Positions 50,331 through 61,728 are shown, counted from the stretch's first letter. The stretch is DNA of 64,000 bases from Ursus arctos (GCF_023065955.2 NW_026623078.1:6086199-6150198); one strand, 5' to 3'. Notes: a model not told the origin generated them from the letters alone. Numbers and translations are program-made.

Positions 50331-53300
50331 AGGGGCGCCGCGGGTCATTCAGTATGAGAGAAGGGGCAGGGCCTTCCGAACCCCTGGTGACCTTCAAGGG
50401 CTCCCCGCAACAAAACGTTGGTGCCCAGCTTCCCGCTCCCCATGCCCTCACCTCGGCTCGCCCCTCAGCTCTCATCACAGCGGGCGGTTCGGGCCTGCCG
50501 GCCTCCTGGGGGCTATCCCTAACCCTAGGTCTGCCTATGAGGATCCCTCCCAAGGGGCCTAGTGCTGCAAAGCAGGAATGGGGACCCCCGAGTCCCAGCG
50601 CCAGACTCACCCTGCCACACAACCGCCACCCGGGCCGCTAGGGGTGCCGCCGTGCATTCACGGTGGGAGAACGGGCAGGGCCCTCCGAGTCCCCGGCGAC
50701 CTTCGAAGGCTCCCTGCGCCAATATGCTTGGGCCACGCTCCCGATCGCCATCGCCCTCACCTCGGCCCACCCCTCCGCTTGACGCACAACTGGCGGAACT
50801 GGCCTGCCGGCCTCCTGGGGGCTAACACTATCCCTAGGTCGGCCCCTGAGGGGCCCCTCCCAAGGGACTTGGCGCCGCAACGGCAGGGATTGGGCACCCC
50901 CGAGCCCCAGTGCCAGACTCACACTGGCACCCCGCCGCCACCCGGGCCACTAGGGGCACCACCGGTTATTCATAGCAGGAGAATGGGCAGGGCCCTCCGA
51001 GCACCCGGCGACTTTCGAAGCCCCCTGCGTCAAAACGCTTGGGCCCGGGGTGCCTGGGTGGCACAGCGGTTAAGCTTCTGCCTTCGGCTCAGTTCGTGAT
51101 CCCGGCGTTCTGGGTTCGAGCCCCACATCAGGCTCCTCTGCTGAGAGCCTGCTTCTTCCTCTCCCACTCCCCCTGCTTGTGTTCCCTCTCTCACTGGCTG
51201 TCTCTATCTCTGTTGAATAAATAAATAAAATCTTTAAAAAAGAAAAAAAACGCTTGGGCCCATGCTCCTGCTCGCCAGCGCCCTCACCTCAGCCCGCCCC
51301 TCCGCTCTCCGCACAGGCGGCGGATCGGGCCTGCCGGCCTCCTGGGAGCTAACCCTAACCCTAGGTCGGAAACCGAGGGGTCCCTCCTAAGGGTCCTGGC
51401 ACCGCAACACTGGGGATTGTGGAACACTGAGCCCCAGCGCCAGACTAACCCTGCCGCCCTGCCACCACCCCGGCCGCTAGGAGCGCCGCCGGTCATTCAG
51501 GGCACGAGAATGGGTATGGCCCTCCTAGCCCACAGAGACTTCTGAAGGCCCCCAGCTCCAAAACGCTTGGACCCACGCTCCCCCTCGCCAGTGCCCTCAC
51601 CTCGGCCCGCCCCACCATTGGCCGCACAGCCGACAAATCAGGTCTGCTGTCCTCCTGGAGGCTAACAATAACCCTAGGTCAGCCCCCAAGAGGCCCTTCC
51701 CAAGGGGCCTGGTGCCGCAAAGCCAGGGATTGGGGATCCTCGAGCCCCAGCTCTGGATTCACCCTGCCGCCCTGCTGGCACCCGGGCCACTAGGGGCGCT
51801 GCCGGTCATTCAGGGCGGGAGAAGGGGCACGGCCCTCCGTGCCCCTGGCGACCTTTGAAAGCCCCCTGCACCAAAACGCTTGGGCCCACGCTCCCACTCG
51901 CCAGCGCCCTAACCTTGGCCCACCCCTCCGTTTGCTGCACAGCCGGCGGATCGGGTCTGCCGGCCTCCTGGGGGCTAACCCTAAAGCTAGGTAGGCCCCA
52001 GAGGGGCCCCTCCCAAGGGGCCTGGTGCCACAACGCCAGGGATTGGGGACCCCGGAGCCCCAGCGCCAGACTCACCCTGCCTCCCCGCTGACACCGGGCA
52101 TGCTGGGGCGTCGCTGTTCATTCAGGGTGGGAGAACGGGCAGGGCCCTCGAGACCCTGGCGACCTTTGAAAGCCTCAAGTCAAAACGCTGGTGCCCACGC
52201 TCCTGCTCGCCAGCACCTTTACTTCGGTCTGCCCCTCCTCTTGCAGTCTAGCTGGCATATCGGGCCTGCCGGCCTCCTGGGAACTAACCGTAACCCTAGA
52301 ACGGCCCATGAGGGGCCTATCCTAAGGGGCTTGATCCCGCAACGCTGGGGATTGGGGACTCCTGATTCCTAATGCCGGACTCACCCTGCCATCCCACGTC
52401 ACCCAGGCCGCTAGGGGCGCCGCCGGTCATTCAGGTCGGTTGAAGGGGCAGGGCTTTCTGAGCTGCGGGACATTCGAAGGTCCCCAGAGCCAAACCGCTG
52501 TGGCCACACTCCCGCTCACCAGCACCCTCACCTCGGCCTGCCCCTCCACTCACCCCACAGTGGTGTATCGGGCCTGCCGGCCTCCTGGGGGCTGACCCTA
52601 CCCTAGGTCGGCCCCCGAGGGTCCACTCCCAAGGGGACTGGTGCCGCAATGCCTGGGATTGGGGACCCCCTAGCTGCAGCGCCAGGATCACCCTGCCACC
52701 CCACCGACACCGGACCCACTGGGGCATCGCAGGTCATTCAGGGTGGGAGAACGGGCAGGGCTCTCGAGAACCCAGCGACTTTCGAAAGCCATCCGCGCCA
52801 AAACGTTGGGGCCCATGCTCCCACTCACCTGGGCCCTCACCTCAGTCCGCCCCTCCGCTTGTCACACAGCTGGCGAATCGGGCCTGCAGGCCTCCTAGGG
52901 GCTAAACCTAACCCTAAGTCGGGCCCCAAGGGGCCCATCCTAGGGGCCTGGCGCCACAACGCCTGGGATTGGGGATTCCCGAACCCCAGCGCCAGACTCT
53001 CCCTGCGGCCCCGCCGCCAACTGGGCCGGTAGGGGTGCCACTGGTCATTCAAGGAGGAAGAAGGGGCAGGGCCCTCTGAGCCCCGGCGACCTTTGAAGAC
53101 CTCCCGAGCTAAAATGCATGGGCCCACCTTCCCGCTCCCCAACGCCCTCACCTCGGCCCACACCTCCGCTCGCCACACAGTGTGTGGATTGGGCCTGACG
53201 GTCTCCTTGGGGCTAACCTTAACCCTAGGTCGGCACCCCAGGGACCCCTCCCAAGGGTCCTGGTGCCACTAAGCCGGGGATCTGGTACCCCAAGCCCCAG

Positions 53301-53832
53301 AGCCAGACTCACCCTCCCACAACGCTGCCACCCGGGCCACTAGGGGTGCCGCCGGTCATTCAGGGTGGGAGAACGGACAGGGCCCTGGAGAAACCAGCGA
53401 CATTTGAAGCCTCCTGCACCAAAATGCAGGGGCACACCATCCCGCTCCCCAGCGCCTTTACCTCGGCCCGCCCACCTCTCGCCACCCAGCCAGAGGATCA
53501 GGCCTGCCGGCCTCATGGGGGCTAAATCTAACCCTAGGTTGGCCCATGAGGAGCCCCTCCCAAGGGGCCTGGCACCGCAACGCCGGGGATTGGGGATTCC
53601 CGAGCTGCAGAGTGAGACTCACCCTGCCGCCCCAACGCCAACGGAGCCACTAGGGGCATCGCCGGTTATTCAGGACGGGAAAACAGGCAGGGCCCTCCAG
53701 CCTCTAGCGACGTTCAAAGGACGCTGCGCCAAAACGCTGGATACCATACTCCCGCTCGCCAGCGCCCTCAACTCGGCCCACTCCTCCACTCGCCGCACAG
53801 CCGGCACATCGGTCCAGCTGGCCTACTGGGGT
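50331..53832. repeat. Unsorted diverged satellite monomers
   Basis: About eleven monomers, anchors near 50,500, 50,810, 51,340 (after a SINE), 51,650, 51,965, 52,275, 52,580, 52,890, 53,205, 53,515 and 53,820. Each differs from its neighbours and I see no higher-order period. The telomere-like core is kept in most. The last monomer runs directly into the interstitial telomeric block. Confidence 0.85.
51047..51246 (+). mobile_element. CAN-SINE (tRNA-Lys type) inserted in a satellite monomer
   Basis: The tRNA-derived head contains a Pol III A box tggcacagcgg (51,059-51,069) and B box ggttcgagcc (51,113-51,122). A CT-rich middle and an AATAAATAAATAAAAT plus A-rich tail follow. It is flanked by a perfect 15-bp target-site duplication, aaaacgcttgggccc at 51,032-51,046 and 51,247-51,261, which is satellite sequence. 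This is the only transposon in the 56 kb of satellite. The clean duplication and low decay indicate a fairly young insertion of the carnivoran SINEC family. Confidence 0.95.
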
Positions 53833-55110
53833 CTAACCCTAACCCTAAACCCTAACCCCTAACCTTAAACCCTAAACCTTAACCCCTAACCCTAACCCTA
53901 CCCTAAACCTAACACTAAACCCTAATCCTTAAACCCTAAACCCTAACATTAACACTAAACCCTAAACCCTAAAGCTAATCCTGAAGCCCTAAACACTAAA
54001 CCCTAACCTTAACCACTAACTCCAAACCCCAAACCCTAACCCTACCCTTAACCCTACTCCTTCAGCTAACCCTACCCCTTACCCGTAACCTAACCCTAAA
54101 CCTAACCCTAACCCGTACCCTAACCCGTACTCTAACCCTAACTCTAACCCATACCCTAACCCTAACCCTAACCTGTACCCTAACCCTAACCATAACCCTA
54201 ACACATACTCTAACCCGTACCCTAACCCATACCCTAACCCTAACCCTAAACTGTACCCTAACTCGTACCTTAAACCGTACCCTAAACCTAAACGTAACCC
54301 TAACAAGTACCCTAACCTGTACCCTAACCTTAACCATAAACCCTAAACGCTGACCCTAACCCATACTCTAACTCGTACCATAACCCGTACCCAAACCCTA
54401 CCCAAAACCTAACCCTAACCCCTACCCTAACCGTAACCCTAAACCCTAAACTGTAACCCGTACCCTAACCCTAACCAGTACCCTTACCTTAAATTAACCC
54501 ATACCCTAAACCGTACCCTAACCCATACCCTAACCCGTACCCTATCCCTAACCCGGACCCTAACCCATACCCTAACCCATACCTAACCCTAACCTGTACC
54601 CTAACCTGTACCCTAACCCATACTCTAACCCTAAACCGTACCCTATTCCTATCCCTAACCTGTTCCCTAACCCGTACCCTAACCCTAAAACTAAACCATA
54701 ACCTAACCTGTACCATAACCCTAAACTGTACCCTAACCCTAACCTGTACCCTAACCCTAACCCGTACCCCAAACCGTATTCAAATCCGTAAGCCAACACT
54801 TACCCTAAACCATACCCTAACCCGTACCCTAAACCGTACCCTAATGCGTACCCTAACCCGTACCCTAACCCTAACCCGTACCCTAAACCTAACCCGTACC
54901 CAACCCTAACCCTAACCCCAAACCCTAAACCCTAACCCGTACCCTAGACCCTATTCTGTACCCTAACGCATAACCTCTAAACTGTAACCCCTAAAGCCAA
55001 CCCTAACCCGTACCCACTACTTACCCTAACCCTAACCCCTACACTCACCCATACCCTAACTGTAACCCGTACCCTAACCTTAAACCGTACCCTAATCCGT
55101 ACCCTAACCC
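53833..55110 (+). repeat. Interstitial telomeric sequence (degenerate CCCTAA block)
   Basis: About 1.28 kb of telomere-type hexamers in the CCCTAA orientation. The first ~230 bases are mainly CCCTAA with CCCTAAA and CCCCTAA forms. From ~54,085 the block alternates CCCTAA with CCCGTA, CCCATA and CCTGTA. On the left it grows out of the core of a satellite monomer. On the right it stops at 'ccccggggattggg', a phrase that normally lies about 60 bp after the core, so it is nested in the satellite. Valine-arginine and glycine-leucine-tyrosine frames here are translation artefacts. Confidence 0.95.
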
Positions 55111-56830
55111 CGGGGATTGGGTACACCTGAGCCCCTCCACGGGACTCAGCCTGCCACCCCTAAGGAAACCATGCCCCTTGGGGCGCCGCAGAGCATCCCG
55201 TGTGGGAGAACTAGTAGGGCCCCCCTGAGCCCCCAGCGATCCTCAGCGGACCCCTACACCCCCACCCTGAGGCCCACACTCATCCCGCCCCACGCCTTCC
55301 CTTCAGCTTGCCACTGAGCTCGTCGCAGAGCCGGCAGATAAGGCCTGCTGGGTTCCTGGGGCCTAGACCTGACCCTAGGCCGGCTGGGTAGGGCCCCTCC
55401 CCTGGGGCCCGGTGCTGCAGCCCCAGGGACTGGGGACACCTGAGCCCCACTGCAGGACAAAGCTTGCCAGCCTGCAGGAAACCGTGCCCCTTGGGAGGCT
55501 GTAGAGCATTCAGGGCGGGAGAACCAGGAGGGCCCCCAGGGCCCCTGGCGAACTTCGGCGATCCCTAAACCCAGCCTTGAAGCCCATGCTCACCCCACCC
55601 CGCACCCTCACCTCAGCCCACGGTGGAGCTCGCCACATAGTGGGCAGATCTGGCCTGCGGGGTTCCTGGGCCCCAACCCTAACCCTAGTTCATCTGTGGA
55701 GGGGCCCCTCCCCAGGAGCCTGGAGCCGCAGCCGCGGGGATTTGGGACACCTGAGCCCCACTGCAGGACTCAGTCTGCCACCCCGCAGGAAAACGTGCAC
55801 CTTGGGAGGTCATAGAGCATTCAGGGCGGGAGAGCCAGGAGGGCCCCCCTGAGCCACCAGTGAACTTCGGCGGCCTCCCGCACCCCAACCCTGAGGCCCA
55901 CGCTCACCCTCCCCACACCCTCACCTCAGCCCGTGTAGCTCGCCATACAGCCAGCAGATCGGGCCTGCGGGGCTCCTAGGGCCTAACCCTAGCCCTAGGT
56001 CGGCCGCGGGTGTGGGGGCCTCCCCAGGAGCCTTACACCGCAGACGCGGGAAATTGGGATAACTGTACCCCACCGCAGGACTCAGCTTGCCACCCGACAG
56101 GAATCCGTACCCCTTGGGGCTCTACGGAGCCTACAGGGCACGAGAACTTGGGGAGGCCCCCGGAGCCCGTCCCCATCCTTTGGCAGCCCCCCACGCCCCA
56201 ACCCTGAGGCCCATGCTCACCCTCCCCCATGGCCTCCTCTCAGCCCTCCACAGAGCTCACCGCACAGCCTGCAGATTGTCCCTGCCAGGCTCCTGGACCC
56301 TAGCCCTTACACTATGTTGGCCACAGAGAGGCCCCTCCCCAGGGTCCTGGCACCCCACTCTGGGGGATTGGGGACACCCAAGCCCCACCGTAGGACTCAG
56401 CCTGCAGCCCACAGTGAACTGTACCATTTTGGTGCATAACAGAGCATGCAGGGCAAGAGAATTGGGGCACCCCCTGAGAGCCCCTTCTGGTGAACCCCGA
56501 CCTTTGTGGGCCCTTCTGGATGAAACCCCAAGGCTCACACTCACCCGCCCTTGTGCCCTCATCTCACTCGGCCTGGGAGTTCTCTGAGCACTGGGCAGTC
56601 CAGACTTGCTGTCTCTTGAGGACTAACCTAACCCTGGGTCTTCTGCTGAGGGACCCTCCCCGTTTGCCTGCCTCCAAGGCACCAGGCATTAGGCTCACCT
56701 CTGCACGACTAGAGGACTCAGTCTGCCCCACAGCAGGAAACTGTCCATTTGGGGCTGCAGCAAGGATTCACAGGAAAATCAGAGGGCCCCCCTCAGCCCA
56801 TCCCAGGCAACCCCCACTTTCAGAGATCTC
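55111..56830. repeat. Ancient, highly diverged satellite monomers
   Basis: Five degraded monomers recognised by 'ggttcctggg' or its relatives at 55,351, 55,661, 55,971, 56,288 and 56,611, giving steps of 310, 310, 317 and 323. Shared phrases include 'ggggattggg', 'acacctgagcccc', 'gcattcagggcgggagaacc' and 'aaccctagg'. Many positions that are CG in the left array are TG or CA here. Open frames in this stretch are not supported as genes. Confidence 0.8.
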
Positions 56831-56995
56831 CGCGGATCCAATTAGTAGCTTCACACTGACCTTTAAACTTGCTCTCCACGGAGATCTTTTGAAATTCTAC
56901 ACAATTCCAACTGATGGCATCATCCAGCTTCAGTGCCTTACCCAGCTTTAGGTCTTGAGATGGATTAAAATGGGAAGTCACTTCACTGATGACGA
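56831..56995. other. Transition sequence, nothing recognised
   Basis: Base composition switches from GC-rich satellite to ordinary A/T-rich DNA. I see no satellite phrase, SINE or certain L1 match. A short open frame crosses it on the minus strand but has no feature that supports it. Confidence 0.5.
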
Positions 56996-57838
56996 CATAT
57001 TGGTGACCAAAAGATACATGCATAAATGCTTCATATCACTTGGCTTTAGGGAAATGCAAATCTAAACCCCTATAGATGCCATATCACATGAGGCCGGATA
57101 TCTAAAAATAAGAAGACATGAAACTATACATGTTGGAGAGGATGTGGAGAAACGGGAACTCTCCTACAACCCTGTACGAATGCAGTCCGGTACAGCCACT
57201 CTTGAAAATGGTACGGAGTTTCCTCAGGAAGTTATAAATAAAGCTACCCTATGTCCCAGAAATTGCACTACTGGGTATTTACCCCAAAGAGACAGAGGTA
57301 GTGAAGATGGGACACAAGCACCACAGTGTTCATAGCAGCAATATCCATAATAGACAAGCTGTGGAAGGAGTGCAGATGACCATGGATAGATGAATGGATA
57401 AAGAAGATGTGGATTATATATATAATGGAATATTACTCAGCCATCAGAAAGGATGAATACTTACCATCACACCGATCCGGGTGGAGCTGGAGGGTATTAT
57501 GCTGAGTGGAATAAGTCAATGAAAGAAAGACAATGATCATATGCTTTCACTCCTATGTGGAATATCAGAAACAAGGAAGAAGACCATAGGGGAAAGAAGG
57601 GAAAATAGAATGGGAAGTCATCAGAGAGGGAGAAAACCCATGATGGACTCTTAACTATCACAAGAAACTGATGGTTGCTGGAGAAGTTGGGGGGGGTAAC
57701 TGGGGGAGTAACATTAAAGAGGTCACATGATACAATGAGCACTGGGTGTTACACACGACTGAAAATTGATTGAAGACTACATCTGAAACTAATGATGTAC
57801 TGTAAGTTGGCTAATTGAATTTAAATTAAAGAATAAAA
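56996..57838 (+). mobile_element. L1 fragment, 5'-truncated (ORF2 C-terminus and 3' UTR)
   Basis: Contains the hallmark L1 order: 'gaaatgcaaatc', 'ggatgtggagaaa', 'ctactgggtatttacccc', 'atgaatggataaagaagatg', 'ggaatattactcagccatca', then a 3' UTR ending '...gtgttacacacgactg' and an A-rich end at ~57,838. ORF2 carries several frameshifts and stops, so it is dead. The 3' end matches the carnivore L1 style also seen at 62.8-63.7 kb. Confidence 0.85.
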
Positions 57839-57844
57839 GACCTC

Positions 57845-58957
57845 GAATAAACAATCCTAAACATTTGTATGGAACCACTAAAGATTCCGAAGAGCCAGTG
57901 CAATGTGGAAAAGAAAAACAAAGCTGGAGGACTCACAATTCCAGATTTCAGGTTATACTACAAAGCTGCAGTCATCCTAACAAGAGAGTACGGCACAAAA
58001 ATAGACACAGCGACCAAAGGAACAGGATACAAGTTCAGACAGAAACCCACAATTATGTGGTCCATGAATCTTCCACAAAGCAAGGAACGATATCAAAAGG
58101 GAAAAGAACAGTCTCTACAACAAATGGTGTTGGGAAAACTAGACAGCTACGCACAAAAGAATGAAATTAGACTGCTTTCTTACACAACACAGACAAACAC
58201 AAAACAGTTTCAAGACCTCAATATGAGACCTAAATCCATAAAAATCCTACAGGAGGGAAGACAGTAACTTCTTGACATGGACCATACCAACGTTTTTCTG
58301 TACTGTCTCCTGATGCAAAGCAAATGAAGGCAAAAAGAAACTATTGGGAATACAGCAAAATAAAAAGTTTCCACACGGCAGAACAATGAAAATGTAAAAA
58401 TAATAAGACAACCTACTCAAAGGGAAAAGATATTTGCAAAGATCATATGCAATAAAGGGATAGTGTCCAAAACATATACAACTCATACTATTCGATCCCC
58501 CCAAAACAAATAATCCAGTTAAAAAATAGGCAGAAGACATGGACAGACATTTCTCCAAAGAAGAAATACAAATGGCCAACAGTCCCGTGGAAAGATGTTC
58601 ACCATCACGCATCATCAGGAAAATGTAAATCCAAAGGACAATGAGGTAATACCTCAAACCTGTCAGAATGGCTAACATCAAAAGCACAACAAAGAGCAGG
58701 TGTTGGGAGGATGTGGATAAAGGAAATCCTCACGAACTGTGGGTGGGAATGCAAACTGTGGTGGCCACCGTGGAAAACAGTATGAAGGTTCCTCAAAAAA
58801 TTAAATATAGAACTACCCTACGATCCAACAATCACACTACTCGTATTTACCCAAAGAATAGGCAAACAGTAACTTAAAAGGATACGTGCAGCCCTATGTT
58901 TCTTGCACCAACCCAAGTGTCTGTAGAAAAATTGACAAATGAGATGATAGATGTGTG

Positions 58958-59000
<43 letters not shown>

Positions 59001-59411
59001 ACACACAATGGAGTATTACTTGGCTTGAAAAAGAATGAAACCTTGCCATTTGCAGCACATGGATGGAGCTAGAGAGTATTATCCTAACTAAAATCAGTCA
59101 GTCAGAGAAAGACAAATCCCATACGATGTCACTCTTATGGGGAATTTAAGAAATAAACAAAAATAAATAACTAAAAGAGAAAAAGGAGACACACCAAAAT
59201 ACAATCTCTTAACAATAGAGAACAAACGGATGGTTACCAGAGAGGAGGTGGATAGAGGGCTGAGTGAAATAGATGAAGGGGATTAAGAGGACGCTTTTCT
59301 TGATGACCACTGAGTAATATATAGAATTACTGAATCACTCTATTGTACATCTGAAACGAATGTAACACTGTATGTTAGCTCTACTGGAATTAAAATACAT
59401 ATTTAAAAAAG
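57845..59411 (+). mobile_element. Second L1 fragment, older subfamily
   Basis: Begins in the ORF2 region after the reverse transcriptase; frames at 57,869-58,267 read '...KNKAGGLTIPDFRLYYKA', a conserved L1 phrase. It continues through the C-terminal part ('aatggagtattacttggctt') to a 3' end with 'gtacatctgaaacgaatg' and an A-rich tail near 59,411. Multiple frameshifts break it. Details of the 3' half differ from the neighbouring copy, so it is a separate, older element. A CA repeat is expanded inside it. Confidence 0.82.
58960..59007. repeat. (AC)n microsatellite
   Basis: About 24 AC dinucleotides interrupted by one 'acatac', preceded by 'gtgtgtat'. It sits inside the second L1 fragment where L1 often has a short TA/CA tract ('atatatacacacaatgg'). 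Confidence 0.95.
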
Positions 59412-61435
59412 ATTTTTCTTTCAGGAACCTCTTTGAAAAAGCTTTTCCTGCGCACTGTGCATAAGCCCTACTTGGGAGGATTCACTCTACAATAATTATT
59501 CACTCCATGCCTCAAATTCAGATTTCACTGAGTTCTTACCGTGGATCCCAGCCCATGGGAGCCATGGTCCTTTTCTGTCCAGGCTCAGCACCTATGCATT
59601 CAAGATTGGAAGTAGAGACACATGTCACTTCACAGTCCAGAAAGCTATTATTGTTTCTGTTTCAGTGTGAGAGAGTCACAGACTTTGGGACAGGTTTCAG
59701 AGCAGGTTTATTATGGATCCTGGATCTATACTTCAATGTTCATTGCCTGGATCCATTTGGCTAATAGGTTCCCTGTGGATGGGCTTGCTTCCAAGCACAT
59801 ACATGGAAGATGCAAAGGTGGGTGGGCTTGGTGCGGGACAGAAAGAAGACCAAAAACAGACAAGGGTCCGACCCCTCCCCTGATCCAAGAACTGCTACGG
59901 GAGAGGATACGGGAGGTGGAATCCATGCGAAACTCCAAGGTCACCAGCTGAACACAGGAGGCACAAGTCAAGGGATCTGGAGATGCAGGGGTTGAAGGCT
60001 CCTCTGAGCTACCTCTGGGAGGAAGGGAGGGAAGGAATGAGAAGGAGACACTGCCTGCCCCTGGCCCATGCCAGCTGCCCACTGCTCCGACACGCATCAG
60101 TCTATGAGCTGACACAATCTGGGCTCAGGATGGGCTGGCTCGGGTCCCTCAATCCTCAGTGGGACAGCTGGCCCCAGGGCTCAGAAACAAGCTGAGGGAG
60201 ATGAGAGGGAAAGCTGCCCCACCCAGGTCATCCCCTCCTTGAGCAGACAGCCCTTCAGAACTGCTAAAAAAAAAACCCACTAACAGGGTTGAAAGACATG
60301 CCATGGATGAACTAAGGCATAGAGATATGTAAAATAACATTCACTTTTAAGTTCAGAGCTGTCATCTCAGGAAGTGGGGAGAGCTTCCCTGAAGAAGACT
60401 GAGGGGAGGGCAGGCCATGCTGAAAAGGGAGACATGGCTCTCCTGATTGGGGACCTGCAGCCCCCTTCCAGGGCTGGGCATCATTCTCGCATCACACGAG
60501 ATTTATGGAAGTGTTCCATCAGGGCCAGATGTTTGTCTCGAGAAGGCTACCTTGGCATCGGACTGCATAGGGCTCCAGGGACGAGGGCCAGATGGAGGAC
60601 AGACAATACCCCGGAGGCCATGGGGCAAGAGCAGAGACACATGACCTTGAAGATGATGAAGAAAAGCAGGAGGTGGCAGCATGAAGCCGGCCCAAAAGTA
60701 TCATCAGAGCAGTGCCCACAGCTACACTGACTGGGTGCCTTGTGTGCCAGGTGTGGCTGACTTCAGTCGGTTCCAGACTAGTCCTGACCACAACTCTAGG
60801 AAGTGTGCAGGACCCCTGGCCTCCTCTCCCCTTGTAGCTGCTAGGAATCACAGTCACAGACCCTGGTCAGCTTTCATGGAAACCAAACAGTGGCTCCCCC
60901 GCACGCTGCACCTCTGGTGGTGGTCCAGTGCGACCCTCGTGTCTGGCCAGACACTGATGTCTACCTGTCTCCACACAAATCCACAGACAGGAGGGTGTCC
61001 CTGAATTCCACAGCACCTGATGAGACAGATCCACAGGACCCAACACCCAGTGGGTCACTCGGGACCTCACCTATGGTCATGGAGCTCAGCATACCCTATT
61101 TCTGTCACTTCCCACAGAAAGCCTGGTTCTGATACCCCACAATACCATACATCCTGGTTGCTGACCTGGGGTCATGCCATGAACCCACATGGCACCTTTC
61201 TTTAGAGAAGGCTATGCCTACACCTCCTAGAAAATATTTCTAATGAAGTACAAGTCCATCAGGACTATGGTGTGAACGGTATCACACAGCCTGCATGGTA
61301 GTAGTCAGTAATTCTAACAAGGGTTAACCCCACCCCCCGTCTCACTTAACCTTCCTCCATCCCCACGGAACTCATGGTCTGCCCTCAGAAAACCCTCCAG
61401 GAAACAAACCTTTCATCTGAATCCGCTCTTCAACT
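59412..61435. other. About 2 kb of non-repetitive-looking sequence, no gene recognised
   Basis: This is the only sizeable stretch with neither satellite nor an obvious transposon. Open frames up to 129 residues exist on both strands; the longest on the minus strand (59,726-60,115) has no domain, signal or family I recognise. A TTTATT at 59,707-59,712 reads AATAAA on the minus strand, so a minus-strand 3' end is possible. A ten-A run lies near 60,266. I cannot assign a function. Confidence 0.5.
59707..59712 (-). terminator. Possible polyadenylation signal on the minus strand
   Basis: AATAAA on the minus strand, followed (leftwards) by a TGT-rich stretch reading 'aaagtctgtgactctctcac', the usual layout of a cleavage site. 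No convincing last exon is seen upstream, so chance occurrence is quite possible. Confidence 0.25.
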
Positions 61436-61524
61436 TCTGCTTCAAATCTTGTCCAACCACAATGATATGAAACTAGAAATCAGTCTCAAGAAAAAAATGG
61501 GACAGTAAAAAATAGGTGGAGATT
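61436..61524 (+). mobile_element. L1 ORF2 fragment, left part (split by a SINE)
   Basis: The phrase 'aatgatatgaaactagaaatc' is typical of the L1 ORF2 segment between the endonuclease and reverse transcriptase domains. The element resumes after the SINE at 61,729. Confidence 0.7.
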
Positions 61525-61719
61525 GGGGGGCCTGGGTGGCTCAGTTGTTAAGGATCTGCTTTCAGCACAGGTCTTGATCCCAGGATCCTGGGATCTAGCC
61601 CCGAATCACGCTCCTTGCTCAGTGGGAAGCCCGCTTCTCCCTCTCACAATGCCTTGCTTGCGTTCCCTCTCTCGCTGTCTCACTCTCTGTCAGATACTTA
61701 AATAACCTTAAAAAAATAT
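61525..61719 (+). mobile_element. CAN-SINE, older and more decayed
   Basis: Head 'ggggggcctgggtggctcag', middle 'gatcccaggatcctgggatc', CT-rich region, and a degraded tail 'cagatacttaaataacctt'. The target-site duplication is 15 bp with one mismatch (61,510-61,524 and 61,714-61,728). The B box is altered (ggatctagcc) and the A box ends tg instead of gg, so Pol III transcription is doubtful. It is of the 'gtggctcag' subfamily, not the 'gtggcacag' one of the others. Confidence 0.9.
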
Positions 61720-61728
61720 GTGGAGATT

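Noticed and set aside
51047..51125. tRNA gene
   Set aside because: A and B boxes are present, but the sequence is the tRNA-derived head of a SINE, with target-site duplications and an A-rich tail. The same holds for the elements at 62,578 and 63,404.
54062..54799. Val-Arg and Gly-Leu-Tyr repeat 'proteins'
   Set aside because: Simple translation of the CCCTAA/CCCGTA block on the minus strand.
53833..55110. The actual chromosome terminus
   Set aside because: The block is degenerate, short and flanked on both sides by satellite monomers, with about 9 kb of ordinary DNA to its right. It is interstitial.
53833..55110. Chromosome-fusion scar
   Set aside because: A head-to-head fusion would show CCCTAA meeting TTAGGG. 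Here only the CCCTAA orientation is seen and the same satellite continues on both sides.
1..56950. Scores of proline/arginine/glycine-rich open frames of 60-255 residues
   Set aside because: They occur in several frames on both strands at once, repeat with the satellite period and change frame at each monomer, and arise from the scarcity of stop codons in GC-rich DNA. No domain, codon signature or conserved start supports any of them.
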